A stretch of DNA of 64,000 nucleotides from Massilia sp. UMI-21 (GTDB taxonomy: Bacteria; Pseudomonadota; Gammaproteobacteria; Burkholderiales; Burkholderiaceae_D), in the NCBI GenBank assembly GCA_015277795.1, contig CP063848.1:4960001-5024000 (forward strand). The letters are read 5' to 3'. Positions 1 to 9,169 of the stretch are shown one piece after another; position 1 is the first letter of the stretch, and the number at the start of each line of letters is the position of its first letter. The translations under genes were made by a program, and so were the position numbers. The notes beneath the pieces were generated by a model. The model was not told where the DNA came from and did not search any database. It was given only the letters and a program-made list of their open reading frames with translations.

Positions 1-196
1 CGAACTCCACCCGCACCACCTCGGCATGACCGGTCGTGCCGGCGCACACTTGCTCGTACGTCGGCCGGTCGACCTGGCCGCCCATGTAGCCCGATTCCAC
101 GCGCGTCACGCCGCGCGCCTCGAGGTAGACCGCCTCCAGGCACCAGAAGCATCCGCCCCCCAGAATGGCTACCTCGCTCCCTGCTTGCTCGCTCAT
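1..196 (-). CDS. msrA: Peptide-methionine (S)-S-oxide reductase, 5' part only
   Basis: The first 65 residues of an MsrA run off the left edge of the window. The N-terminal half carries the family signature [12 protein letters not shown], in which the first Cys is the catalytic nucleophile, followed by the typical G-Y-M-G-G and [10 protein letters not shown] segments. The enzyme reduces S-methionine sulfoxide in free and protein-bound methionine using thioredoxin. The ATG at 196-194 starts right before the signature, as in cytoplasmic MsrA. It is divergent from the flavin reductase gene. The C-terminal part and any resolving cysteines lie outside the window. Confidence 0.93.
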   Translation of the reverse strand, partial: MSEQAGSEVAILGGGCFWCLEAVYLEARGVTRVESGYMGGQVDRPTYEQVCAGTTGHAEVVRVEF

Positions 197-314
197 CGCA
201 CACCTTGTTTCGTCAGTTTCGATACTTCTTAATGTAACGCAAAGCGCGCTTTCATGCAGGGCGCTCGGGATGAGAAACCGGTCAAGCGTCCGACAGTGGC
301 ATAATGGCGATCCA

Positions 315-821
315 ATGAATACACGCTCTCCCCGCGCCACGACGCGCGGCTTCGATTCGGCGCATTTTCGCCATGCCCTGTCGCAATTCGCCACCGGTGT
401 CACCATCATCACCACGCGTCTTGCCGACGGCTCGTTCCGCGGGCTGACCGCCAGTTCCTTCAACTCGGTCTCGCTCGAGCCTCCGCTCGTCCTGTGGAGC
501 CTGGGCGCCGGCGCCAACAGCCTGCCCATTTTCAGCGGCAACTCGCACTACGTCATCAACGTGCTCGCCGCTGGCCAGCAGGAACTGGCCCTGCGCTTCT
601 CGCGCCGCAGCGTCGACAATCCCTTCGACGGCGTCGAGTACGAACTGTCGCGGACCGGCCTGCCGATCCTGAAAGGCGTCTCGGCCTGGTTCGAATGCCA
701 TAACCGCAGCCGCTATCCGGAAGGCGACCACGTCATCTTCGTCGGCGAAGTCGAGGAATGCGCGGTGCACCCGCAACCGGCGCTGCTGTTCCACGGCGGC
801 CGCTTCGGGGCGACCGGCTAG
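315..821 (+). CDS. Flavin reductase family protein (HpaC/RutF type)
   Basis: A 168-residue protein made of one flavin-reductase-like (FMN-binding split barrel) domain. Typical segments are [10 protein letters not shown] near residue 25, [16 protein letters not shown] near 45 and N-V-L-A in the middle. Such proteins reduce FMN or FAD with NAD(P)H and often feed a separate monooxygenase; no partner oxygenase is visible nearby. An in-frame start 150 bases upstream would add a low-complexity N-terminus unlike the family and overlap the divergent msrA, so the ATG at 315 is preferred. The substrate pathway cannot be told from the context. Confidence 0.85.
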   Translation: MNTRSPRATTRGFDSAHFRHALSQFATGVTIITTRLADGSFRGLTASSFNSVSLEPPLVLWSLGAGANSLPIFSGNSHYVINVLAAGQQELALRFSRRSVDNPFDGVEYELSRTGLPILKGVSAWFECHNRSRYPEGDHVIFVGEVEECAVHPQPALLFHGGRFGATG

Positions 822-944
822 CACAGGCACCCGCTCTCGCTGCGGGAAGCATGCGGCTATTGTTGCCCGTAGAGACTTGCTTTGTACCGAGTAAAAATGA
901 AAATGCCTGTCGCAGTTTCAAAAGATACGGCGGCGCAGCATTCC

Positions 945-950
945 TATAAT
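945..950 (+). promoter_or_regulatory. Candidate -10 box ahead of gcdH
   Basis: A perfect TATAAT lies about 80 bases before the gcdH start in a locally A+T-richer stretch. I do not find a convincing -35 hexamer at 16-18 bases, so this is only a partial promoter call. Confidence 0.35.
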
Positions 951-1029
951 AATCAGGCTATGGCGTGCCCCAGGGACGGGCGCGCGCCTCCGTTATTGTG
1001 AGAAAAACCCCACCGAGACAGGAAGATCC

Positions 1030-2223
1030 ATGAGCCATTCCGATTCGCCCCGCAAAGCCGCTTTCCACTGGGATGACCCGCTGCTGCTGAACAGCCAGCT
1101 CACCGATGAAGAGCGGATGGTGCGCGACGCCGCCGCGAGCTACTGCCAGGACAAGCTGAAGCCGCGCATCCTCGAGGCCTTCCGCCACGAGCGCATGGAT
1201 ACCGCGATCTTCCGCGAAATGGGCGACCTCGGCCTGCTCGGCCCGACCATCCCGGAACAATACGGCGGCCCCGGCCTGAACTACGTCGCCTACGGCCTGA
1301 TCGCGCGCGAAGTCGAGCGCGTCGATTCCGGCTACCGCTCGATGATGAGCGTGCAGTCCTCGCTGGTGATGGTGCCGATCTTTGAATTCGGCAACGAAGA
1401 AACCAAACAAAAATACCTGCCGAAGCTGGCCACCGGCGAGTGGATCGGCTGCTTCGGCCTGACCGAACCGAACCATGGTTCCGACCCGGGCTCGATGGTC
1501 ACCCGCGCCCGCAAGGTCGAGGGCGGCTATTCGCTCAGCGGCTCGAAGATGTGGATCACCAACTCGCCGGTCGCCGACGTGTTCGTGGTCTGGGCCAAGG
1601 ACGACGAAGGCGCGATCCGCGGCTTCGTGCTGGAAAAGGGCTGGAAAGGCCTGAGCGCGCCGGCGATCCACGGCAAGTTCGGCCTGCGCGCCTCGGTTAC
1701 CGGCGAGATCGTCATGGACGAGGTGTTCTGCCCCGAAGAAAACGCCTTCCCGGACGTGCGCGGCCTGAAGGGTCCGTTCACCTGCCTGAACTCGGCGCGC
1801 TATGGCATCGCCTGGGGCGCGCTGGGCGCGGCCGAAGACTGCTGGCACACCGCGCGCCAGTACGTGCTGGACCGCAAGCAGTTCGGCAAGCCGCTCGCCG
1901 CCAACCAGCTGGTGCAGAAAAAGCTGGCCGACATGCAGACCGAAATCACCCTCGGCCTGCAGGGCTGCCTGCGCCTGGGCCGCATGAAGGATGAAGGCAC
2001 CGCCGCCGTCGAGATCACCTCGATCATGAAGCGCAATTCCTGCGGCAAGTCCCTGGATATTGCCCGCGTGGCACGTGACATGCTCGGTGGCAACGGCATT
2101 TCGGATGAATTCGGCATCGTGCGCCACATGGTCAACCTCGAAGTGGTCAACACTTATGAAGGCACCCACGACATCCACGCACTGATCCTCGGTCGCGCCC
2201 AGACCGGCATCGCCGCGTTCTGA
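1030..2223 (+). CDS. gcdH: Glutaryl-CoA dehydrogenase
   Basis: A 397-residue acyl-CoA dehydrogenase, the usual length for glutaryl-CoA dehydrogenase. The enzyme oxidatively decarboxylates glutaryl-CoA to crotonyl-CoA with FAD and passes electrons to ETF, in lysine and tryptophan breakdown. Visible signatures are [14 protein letters not shown] (residues about 140-153), the FAD-domain [10 protein letters not shown] and the C-terminal [10 protein letters not shown], which holds the catalytic Glu, followed by the G-R-A-Q-T-G tail typical of this subfamily. The start follows AGGAAG. It stands alone; a hairpin follows it. A generic acyl-CoA dehydrogenase is the only alternative and fits less well. 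Confidence 0.93.
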   Translation: MSHSDSPRKAAFHWDDPLLLNSQLTDEERMVRDAAASYCQDKLKPRILEAFRHERMDTAIFREMGDLGLLGPTIPEQYGGPGLNYVAYGLIAREVERVDSGYRSMMSVQSSLVMVPIFEFGNEETKQKYLPKLATGEWIGCFGLTEPNHGSDPGSMVTRARKVEGGYSLSGSKMWITNSPVADVFVVWAKDDEGAIRGFVLEKGWKGLSAPAIHGKFGLRASVTGEIVMDEVFCPEENAFPDVRGLKGPFTCLNSARYGIAWGALGAAEDCWHTARQYVLDRKQFGKPLAANQLVQKKLADMQTEITLGLQGCLRLGRMKDEGTAAVEITSIMKRNSCGKSLDIARVARDMLGGNGISDEFGIVRHMVNLEVVNTYEGTHDIHALILGRAQTGIAAF

Positions 2224-2232
2224 TCCCCTCCG

Positions 2233-2256
2233 GCGCGCCGCCGCCCGGCGGCGCGC
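2233..2256 (+). terminator. Hairpin after gcdH
   Basis: A perfect 10-bp stem (2233-2242 with 2247-2256) and a 4-base loop follow the gcdH stop by ten bases. The tail is TATTTCCT rather than a full T run, so it is a probable but not ideal intrinsic terminator. Confidence 0.6.
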
Positions 2257-2401
2257 TATTTCCTGTGGGCGCTGGCCCAGCTACAACATTCTTTTCCAAT
2301 TTCAATCGCGTTGCGTCAATATGCCGCTTTTTTGCGCTACCATGGCTAGCAGCAACGCATAAGTACATCGCCAGTATTCCCAGATCACTTCGAGAGGCCG
2401 C

Positions 2402-4516
2402 ATGAGCGCTCTTGACGGACCGCAATCGACAGCAGTGGACAATGCACATGGCGGCAACGCATATGGCTTGTCTCTTGAACTGTTGCTTCAGAATCTGCCG
2501 GGCGTCGCCTACCGCTGCCTGTGCGACGCCGAATGGACCATGGAATTCATCAGCGCGGGCGTCGAGAAGCTGACCGGCTACCCGCCCGCCGCCTTCCTGG
2601 CCCGACCGGGTCTGAACTTCGCCAGCCTGATCCACCCGGAAGATCGCGCCGCCACCGAACGCGGCGTCGCACTCGCGCTGCAGCAAAACAGGTCCTTCCA
2701 GCTGACCTATCGCATCCGCTGTGCCGACGGCGAGGTCAAATGGATCTATGAACAGGGCGGCGCGCCAGCGCAAGGGGGTGGACGGATCCTGGAAGGATTC
2801 ATGTTCAACTACACGCCGCTGCGCGAGGCCCACATGCTGGTGCATGAGCAGGCTTCCTACCTGCAGCAGGCACGCGATGCCATCATTGCGATGGACCTGA
2901 ACTCGCGCATCACCTACTGGAACAACGGCGCCGAACGGCTCTACGGCTGGAGCGCTTCCGAAGCGCGCGGCAAGAAGTTCTCCGACCTGCTGTGCGAGAA
3001 CCTGCCGGCCTACCACGGCGCCTACGAGAACACGCTTGCCAACGGCGAATGGAGCGGCGAACTGTCGCACCTGCGGCGCGACGGCGTCTGCATCGAGACC
3101 GACACCCGCTGGACGCTGATGGCCCCTGACGAGGAAACGGGCGCCCCGCAGAAGATCCTGGTGATCAGCACCGACATCAGCGAGCGCAAGCACAACGAAG
3201 CGAAGATCTACCGCCTCGCCTTCTTCGACGCGCTGACCGACCTGCCGAACCGCGCCAGCCTGCTCGACCACCTGCGCCGCTCCCTGCTGGGCAGCGCGCG
3301 CACGCGCAAGTGCGGCGCCCTCATGTTCTGCGACCTCGACAATTTCAAGTACCTCAACGATTCCCAGGGCCACGCCGCCGGCGACATGCTGCTGCAGGCG
3401 GTGGCGCGCCGCCTCGAGCATTGCGTGCGCGAGGCCGACATGGTGGCGCGCCTGGGCGGCGACGAATTCGTGATCCTGATCCAGCCGGTGGAAGACACAC
3501 CCGAAGGCGCGGCCTCGCAAGCCGAGACGGTGGCGGCCAAGGTGGTGGCCGCCATGGCGGCCCCGTTCCAGCTGGCCGATTCGATGTATTCGGTGTCGGT
3601 CAGCATCGGCGTGACCACGATGTGCGGCGCCGTGGACACGGTCGAATCGACGCTGCGCCAGGCCGACGCCGCGATGTACCAGGCCAAGGCCTGCGGGCGC
3701 AACACCTACCGCTTCCACGACCCGGCGGTGCAGGCCGCGTGGTCGGCCCGGGCCGAACTGGAAAGCGCGATGCGGCGCGCACTGCGCGACAAGGAATTCG
3801 TGCTCCACTACCAGCCGCAGCTGGACCGCAGCAGCCGGGTGATCGGCGCCGAGGCCCTGCTGCGCTGGCGCCTGCCGGACGGCCGGCTGCTTTATCCGGC
3901 CGAATTCATCCAGGCCGCCGAAGAGAGCGGCCTGATCGTCGACATCGGCCGCTGGGTGCTGCGCACCGCCTGCGCCGAACTGGCGCGCTGGCAGCGCTAT
4001 CCGGACACGGCCGGGCTGACGCTGTCGGTCAACGTCAGCGCCGGCCAGTTCATGGAGCCGGATTTCGTGCCGATGCTCCAGCAGATATTCGAGGAAACCG
4101 GGGTGCAGCCGTCCAGCCTCAAGCTCGAGCTGACCGAGAGCCTGATGGTGAGCGATTTCGTCCATACCGCGCGCACCATGGGCGTGCTCAAGCAGCGCGG
4201 GATCAGCTTCTCGCTGGACGATTTCGGCACCGGCTACTCGTCGCTGGCCTACCTGCGCAAACTCCCGCTCGACCAGCTCAAGATCGACCAGTCCTTCATG
4301 CGCGATGTGCTGACCGACCAGAACGACGCTTCCATCGTCCGTTCGATCATCGCGCTGGGCGACAGCCTGGGCTTGCAGGTGATCGCCGAAGGCGTGGAGA
4401 CGCCGGGCCAGCGCCAGTTCCTGTCGGACGCGGGCTGCTTCATCTACCAGGGATTCCTGTACCAGCACGCGCTGAGCGCCGAGCACTTCACGCAGTACGC
4501 GCGCACGGTGCATTGA
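2402..4516 (+). CDS. PAS-PAS-GGDEF-EAL cyclic-di-GMP signalling protein
   Basis: A 704-residue protein with no signal peptide or membrane segment, so probably cytoplasmic. Two PAS domains (about 24-140 and 145-265) precede a GGDEF domain (about 275-440) and an EAL domain (about 455-700). The GGDEF motif is intact (G-G-D-E-F near residue 352), as is E-A-L-L-R-W near 483. Other EAL catalytic segments, N-V-S-A, E-L-T-E-S, L-D-D-F-G-T-G-Y-S-S and A-E-G-V-E-T, are also present. Both diguanylate cyclase and phosphodiesterase activities are therefore possible; which dominates cannot be read from sequence. It is followed closely by the small gene at 4646. The PAS ligand is unknown. Confidence 0.93.
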   Translation: MSALDGPQSTAVDNAHGGNAYGLSLELLLQNLPGVAYRCLCDAEWTMEFISAGVEKLTGYPPAAFLARPGLNFASLIHPEDRAATERGVALALQQNRSFQLTYRIRCADGEVKWIYEQGGAPAQGGGRILEGFMFNYTPLREAHMLVHEQASYLQQARDAIIAMDLNSRITYWNNGAERLYGWSASEARGKKFSDLLCENLPAYHGAYENTLANGEWSGELSHLRRDGVCIETDTRWTLMAPDEETGAPQKILVISTDISERKHNEAKIYRLAFFDALTDLPNRASLLDHLRRSLLGSARTRKCGALMFCDLDNFKYLNDSQGHAAGDMLLQAVARRLEHCVREADMVARLGGDEFVILIQPVEDTPEGAASQAETVAAKVVAAMAAPFQLADSMYSVSVSIGVTTMCGAVDTVESTLRQADAAMYQAKACGRNTYRFHDPAVQAAWSARAELESAMRRALRDKEFVLHYQPQLDRSSRVIGAEALLRWRLPDGRLLYPAEFIQAAEESGLIVDIGRWVLRTACAELARWQRYPDTAGLTLSVNVSAGQFMEPDFVPMLQQIFEETGVQPSSLKLELTESLMVSDFVHTARTMGVLKQRGISFSLDDFGTGYSSLAYLRKLPLDQLKIDQSFMRDVLTDQNDASIVRSIIALGDSLGLQVIAEGVETPGQRQFLSDAGCFIYQGFLYQHALSAEHFTQYARTVH

Positions 4517-4645
4517 GCGGGCGTGACAGTCCGCGATGTTTCGGCCTGGGCGGCCTGCCATGCCGGGCGCAAGGGCCGGCTTCAGGCCCAACAGCAGCCA
4601 CCGTTGTCGTCACGCGCGCCAATCGATCTCCGCGAGGAATACACG

Positions 4646-4858
4646 ATGAAGTTCAACATCTACGGTCGCTTTCAGGTGGACGTCCGGCGTGAGAACGACG
4701 CCTGGGTCGTGTATCGCTTGGAACTGGGAAAACGGACACGGCTGAACGATGTGGCGATCCCGCCGAATTTGTTAGCGCAAGAACTGGCTACTTACCTCGA
4801 TGACATCTTTCATGAGTTCGCCAAGCACGGCGAACATGTCGAGCTCATGCCCGGCTGA
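4646..4858 (+). CDS. Small conserved protein of unknown function (70 aa)
   Basis: A 70-residue protein starting M-K-F-N-I-Y-G-R-F-Q and containing A-T-Y-L-D-D-I-F-H-E-F. The ATG at 4646 follows a GAGGA ribosome site; an upstream in-frame start would add a non-conserved leader. The pattern resembles a small single-domain family found beside other genes in proteobacteria, but I cannot name its function. No transmembrane segment or metal-binding motif is visible. It lies 129 bases after the GGDEF-EAL gene and could be cotranscribed with it. Confidence 0.65.
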   Translation: MKFNIYGRFQVDVRRENDAWVVYRLELGKRTRLNDVAIPPNLLAQELATYLDDIFHEFAKHGEHVELMPG

Positions 4859-4997
4859 GCATCGAGCGGCGCTGCGGCGCTGCGGCGGTCTGCGAGAAGA
4901 CCATGTTTTCTGCAAAGCCAGGAACGCCTACCAAAACGTTCGACATACCGCCAACAGATGCGTGAGCAGACCAGCGAATTTTCTCGTTCGCGCAATG

Positions 4998-7133
4998 TTA
5001 GCCGCGTGCCTCGACGATAGCGTGCATTCGGAAAGCAAGCGCTTGCATGTCGAAAGGTTTGCTCATCACATGCATGCCAGGCGTGACGTGGTCGTTGCCG
5101 ATCGCAGCATTTTCGGCATATCCAGTAATGAACAGCACTGGCAGGTCTGGACGGGACTGCCGGCCGGCGTCGGCCATTTCCCTACCGTTGAGGCCACCTG
5201 GCAAGCCGACGTCGGATACCAGCAAATCGATCGCAACGTCGGACTGCAGGATTTTCAAACCCGAGGCGCTGTCGCTGGCCTCCAAGGCGTTGTAGCCGAG
5301 GTCGTTGATCGTTTCGATGACGAGCATGCGAATCATGGGTTCGTCGTCGACCACCAGCACGTTGCGCGTTGTCGCTGGGGTCGGCGCGATGGCCGCGACG
5401 GCGTCGGGTGCGTCGTGATCGACTTCCCCCTCATGCCGCGGAAGGTAGATGGTGACGGTTGTGCCCATGCCCGGCTCGGAGTAGATGCGAACCTGTCCAC
5501 CCGATTGCTTGGCGAACCCGTAGACCATCGACAAGCCAAGTCCAGTCCCTTCGCCGATAGGCTTGGTGGTGAAGAACGGCTCAAAGACTTTCTCGAGAAT
5601 GTCCGGCGCGATGCCCACGCCCGAGTCGGTGACGCTCAGCGATAAATAGTGGCCTGGCGCCACGTCGCGCTGGCGGGCGGCGCGCTCGTCAAGCCAACGG
5701 TTGGTGGTTTCAATGGTGATCCGCCCGCCGTCGGGCATGGCGTCACGCGCGTTGATGCAGAGGTTCAAGAGCGCATTTTCAAGCTGTGAGGCGTCGACGA
5801 GCGCGTTCCACAAGCCGGCCGCCTTCACCACGTCGATGGAAATACGCGGGCCGACGGACCGCTGGATCAGCTCCTGCATGTCGTCGACGAGCCGATTCAC
5901 ATCGGCTGAACGAGGGCTGAGCGTCTGGCGTCGCGAAAACGCCAACAATCGATGGGTGAGCGAGGCGGCGCGCTTGACGCCGCTTTGAGCGGTGAGAATG
6001 TAGCGCTCGAAATCCTTGAATTGGCCGTTGCGCGCGCGCAGATGCATGAGCTGCAACGCACCCGAAATGCCAGCCAGGAGGTTGTTGAAGTCGTGCGCCA
6101 ATCCGCCGGTGAGCTGTCCGACCGCCTCCATTTTTTGGGACTGGCGCAACGCCTCTTGGGTTTCGAGCAGCGTGGAGGTGCGCTCGACCACCCGCCGCTC
6201 CAACGTCGCATTCAAATCGCGCAGCTCCGCGGCTACCCGATCACGCTCCGCTTCCAGAATTCGGCGCGCGGTGATGTCGATCAACACGCCAGGGAAGCGA
6301 TCAGGCTTTCCGGCGGCGTCGCGTTCGACGCGACCGTTGGCCTCCACCCAATAATAGATTTGATCGCGCCGCCGCACTCGGTATTGATGCAGGTAGGGGC
6401 CGCCGCGCTCCACCGCGTAGGCGATGGCGGCAGTCAGCCCGGACTTGTCGTCCGGGTGGACGGTGTCCATCACCCGCTCCAGACTGATGCCTTGACGACC
6501 CAATGCGGGATCCATGCCGAAGGTGTTGGCGAAGCCTTCGTCGATGGTGAACTGATCCGACTTGATGTCCCACACCCAGGTGCCGACGATGGCGCCGGCG
6601 GCCAAGGCGAGTTGAACGCGTTCGGCGTCGGCACGCGCCGCGACCGCGCTCAGGCGGATTTCCTCGTCCTTTTGTTTGCGCTTGGTGATGTCCACGGCGC
6701 TGCCTGAGAAGCGGACGGGGTTTCCCGTGGCGTCATGGATGAGCTTCCCCTTGCACTCCACCCAGCGGAGAGCCTGGCCAGGGATCACGAGACGATACTC
6801 CACCAGAAAATCCGCGCCGCGATCGAAGGTTTCGCGGATGTCCTTGCGCAGCTCCGCGAGATCGTCCACGACCACGAACTTCTGGTATTCCTCCATGGTC
6901 AAACCCGCGGCGGTAGCGTCGGGATCGAGGCCGTAGAGCCGAGCGAAATTGGCGTCGCCATGGAGCAGGTCGGTGCCGACCATCCAATCCCACAGCCCAA
7001 CGACGCCCGACGCGGATAGCGCCATGTCGAGACGCTCGATGTGCGCTCGAAGTTGTACCACCTCGTCGTCGATGTGGATAGCGGTCAATGGCTGGATGGA
7101 AACCGACGGCGTGGAGACGTGTTCGGACGTCAT
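4998..7133 (-). CDS. PAS-containing hybrid sensor histidine kinase with C-terminal receiver
   Basis: A 711-residue soluble hybrid kinase. Two PAS/PAC domains (about 27-152 and 170-295), a short coiled coil, a HisKA domain with the phospho-acceptor in L-A-H-D-F-N-N-L-L (His near 347), and an HATPase domain with [10 protein letters not shown] and [10 protein letters not shown] are followed by a receiver domain with V-V-D-D-E-P, the phosphorylatable Asp in L-L-V-S-D-V-G-L-P and the conserved Lys in M-S-K-P-F. A TTG at 7187 could add 18 residues; the ATG at 7133 begins closer to the first conserved part. No separate response regulator is adjacent. By eye the codon third positions are less G+C rich than in neighbours, which hints at a different history. 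Confidence 0.9.
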   Translation of the reverse strand: MTSEHVSTPSVSIQPLTAIHIDDEVVQLRAHIERLDMALSASGVVGLWDWMVGTDLLHGDANFARLYGLDPDATAAGLTMEEYQKFVVVDDLAELRKDIRETFDRGADFLVEYRLVIPGQALRWVECKGKLIHDATGNPVRFSGSAVDITKRKQKDEEIRLSAVAARADAERVQLALAAGAIVGTWVWDIKSDQFTIDEGFANTFGMDPALGRQGISLERVMDTVHPDDKSGLTAAIAYAVERGGPYLHQYRVRRRDQIYYWVEANGRVERDAAGKPDRFPGVLIDITARRILEAERDRVAAELRDLNATLERRVVERTSTLLETQEALRQSQKMEAVGQLTGGLAHDFNNLLAGISGALQLMHLRARNGQFKDFERYILTAQSGVKRAASLTHRLLAFSRRQTLSPRSADVNRLVDDMQELIQRSVGPRISIDVVKAAGLWNALVDASQLENALLNLCINARDAMPDGGRITIETTNRWLDERAARQRDVAPGHYLSLSVTDSGVGIAPDILEKVFEPFFTTKPIGEGTGLGLSMVYGFAKQSGGQVRIYSEPGMGTTVTIYLPRHEGEVDHDAPDAVAAIAPTPATTRNVLVVDDEPMIRMLVIETINDLGYNALEASDSASGLKILQSDVAIDLLVSDVGLPGGLNGREMADAGRQSRPDLPVLFITGYAENAAIGNDHVTPGMHVMSKPFDMQALAFRMHAIVEARG

Positions 7134-7276
7134 GAGGAAAGCATCGTGGACAAAGGCGTCTACTTTACACCGCGTGCAAGGTTTCAAGGTGAATTCGGAC
7201 GCGCTAGCGTTCGGAATCGATGCTTCCCGCGATTTTCGCGCAACATGTCGTGTTTACTTCCACCCGGGCCATTGCT

Positions 7277-8212
7277 TTAAGCCCCGCCCCACGCATGGCC
7301 TTGCACCGACGCATCGGCGCGCAGCGCCAGCGGCACCCCGCGCGCCCAACGGTTGGCGGATAGCGAAAACTCCAGTGCCCGTACCTGGTGGAACCAGCCG
7401 GCCGGCACATACAGCAGTTCGCCCGGCTCGACGGTGCACGCGACCGTGGCGGCGCCGCGCGCCAGCGGGTAGGCATCGAAGTCCGGCGCTTCCGGATCGA
7501 AGGGCGAACCGAACAGCACCGGGTTGGCTTCGTTCGCGTACAGGAAGGCGTCGTGGTGCGGCGGCGCCAGGAAGATGCGCTTGCGGCCCCAGAGTTGGGC
7601 GAAGATGTTGTCGTCGAAGTCGCAATGCAGGGGCGTCATGGTGCCGACCGGGCCGAGCCAGAAACGGGGCGGGCCCATCTTGCGGAACCAGGCGGGCCAG
7701 TGGCACAGGTGGTTCAGCTCGCGCAGTTCCATGTTGCCGACATACGGTGGCGGCTCGTCGGCGCCATGCATCCGCTCCGGCTCCAGGTCGAGGTAGTCGC
7801 GCAGCAGCATGTCGCGCATCGGGCGATCGGCCCGGAAGGGCTGGCGGATGTAGTCGCCGACCCGGGCCCGGACCGGCGTCTCGCCGTAGCGCGCGCGCAG
7901 TTCGTCCGGGGTGAGCCTGCACAGCGGCCAGCGGCCGACCACGCCGGTCAGGATGAAGGGAAGTCCCAGCACGGCACGCTCGGTGAACGCCGCGGCGTCG
8001 AGCCGCTTCAGGCGCGGCACCTCGGATAGCAGCGGCAGGCCGCGCGCATGGTCCTTGACCGCCTGGCGCATGGCCGCGATCGAGGCCACGCCGCGCACCG
8101 CCGCGTCGCGCGCTTCCTGCGCCAGCTTCCTGGCCGCCGCGTCTTCCGGCGTTGCCGCCAGGGTCGGCAGCGGCGGCAGCGGCCCTTTCGATTCTCTCTC
8201 CCTACCCTGCAT
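7277..8212 (-). CDS. Cupin-like JmjC-type oxygenase family protein
   Basis: A 311-residue protein of the cupin_8/JmjC-like class of Fe(II)- and 2-oxoglutarate-dependent oxygenases. The iron facial triad is visible as the H-x-D in T-P-L-H-C-D-F-D-D-N and the distal His in V-P-A-G-W-F-H-Q-V. The segments N-I-F-A-Q-L-W-G-R-K and L-F-G-S-P-F fit this family. The ATG at 8212 has GGAG ten bases upstream; a GTG at 8230 is the alternative start. It would hydroxylate a protein or small molecule of unknown identity. It precedes the lactonase gene on the same strand side but is separated from it, and nothing ties it to pectin metabolism. Confidence 0.8.
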   Translation of the reverse strand: MQGRERESKGPLPPLPTLAATPEDAAARKLAQEARDAAVRGVASIAAMRQAVKDHARGLPLLSEVPRLKRLDAAAFTERAVLGLPFILTGVVGRWPLCRLTPDELRARYGETPVRARVGDYIRQPFRADRPMRDMLLRDYLDLEPERMHGADEPPPYVGNMELRELNHLCHWPAWFRKMGPPRFWLGPVGTMTPLHCDFDDNIFAQLWGRKRIFLAPPHHDAFLYANEANPVLFGSPFDPEAPDFDAYPLARGAATVACTVEPGELLYVPAGWFHQVRALEFSLSANRWARGVPLALRADASVQGHAWGGA

Positions 8213-8272
8213 GCTTTGAATACTCCACACGAAACCGCGCTCAGGGTAGCGTGTGGAAGCAGAAAAGTCGAA

Positions 8273-9169
8273 TCAGGCGCGCGAGGTGACGAAGGGCGTC
8301 TCGGCCACGCCACTCACGCCCGGGCGCAGCAGCACGACCGCGCCGGCATCCCCGCCCGTGCCCGGATCGATCGAGGTCACCAGCAAGGTGTCGAGCGCCG
8401 GCCCGCCGAAGGCGCACATCGAGGGCTTGGCCATCGGCAGCGCGACCTCCCGGTCCAGTTTCCCGCCCGGGGTAAAACGCTGCAGCAGGCCGGCGTCGTT
8501 GGCGCAGCTCCAGTAGCAGCCATCGAGGTCGACGGCGGCGCCGTCCGGGCGGCCCTTCTGCCCGCCCAGGTCGAGGAACACGCGCTTGTTGTGCGGGATG
8601 CCCTGCTCGATGTCGTAGTCGAAGGCCCAGACCATGCGGCGCTGCGGATGCGAATCCGACAGGTACATGGTGCGCCCGTCGGGCGACCAGGCCAGGCCGT
8701 TCTGGGTGAGCAGCCCGCGCACGACCGGGCCGTGCAGGCCGTCGTCGCTGCTGTAGCGATACAGCCCGCCGACCGCGCGCGCCGCGCCCATGTCCATGAA
8801 CATGGTGCCGCTCCAGAAACGGCCCTGGCGGTCGCAGCGGCCGTCGTTGAAGCGCATGCCCGCGCCCAGCTCCGCCTCGCGCGGCGCGGCCAGGCAGCTC
8901 GCCTGGGCTTGGCCGTCGTCACCGAGTTGCAGGCGGAAGATGCCGCTTTCCATGCCGGCCACCAGGCTGCCGTCGTCGGCGGCGGCGACGCAGGCCACCA
9001 TCTCGGGCGCTTCCCAGTGGCGCAGCGCGCCGCTGGCGTGCATCATGCGCCAGACGCGGCGCGCCGGGATGTCCACCCAGTACCAGGCTTCCTCAGCCGC
9101 GTTCCAGGTGGGGCTTTCGCCGGTGGCGCAGTGCACCCCTTCGATACGCCGGAGGTCCATGCCCGCCAT
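8273..9169 (-). CDS. SMP-30/gluconolactonase-family lactonase, probably aldarolactonase
   Basis: A 298-residue six-bladed propeller of the SMP-30/LRE family. Metal-site segments are G-M-R-F-N-D-G-R-C-D-R-Q-G-R-F-W-S-G-T-M in the middle, N-G-L-A-W-S-P-D-G and L-S-D-S later, and Glu in C-A-T-G-E-S-P at the N-terminus. The family hydrolyses sugar lactones. In this cluster the likely substrate is the galactarolactone made by the uronate dehydrogenase at 32024, giving galactarate for GarD (inference from context, as described for UxuL-type lactonases). The start overlaps the stop of the transporter gene as T-A-A-T-G, which indicates translational coupling. Confidence 0.87.
   Translation of the reverse strand: MAGMDLRRIEGVHCATGESPTWNAAEEAWYWVDIPARRVWRMMHASGALRHWEAPEMVACVAAADDGSLVAGMESGIFRLQLGDDGQAQASCLAAPREAELGAGMRFNDGRCDRQGRFWSGTMFMDMGAARAVGGLYRYSSDDGLHGPVVRGLLTQNGLAWSPDGRTMYLSDSHPQRRMVWAFDYDIEQGIPHNKRVFLDLGGQKGRPDGAAVDLDGCYWSCANDAGLLQRFTPGGKLDREVALPMAKPSMCAFGGPALDTLLVTSIDPGTGGDAGAVVLLRPGVSGVAETPFVTSRA

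Noticed and set aside
2147..4591. 814-codon open frame antisense to the GGDEF-EAL gene
   Set aside because: It is a GC-rich antisense shadow with low-complexity Ala/Arg/His composition; the plus frame has intact PAS, GGDEF and EAL motifs.
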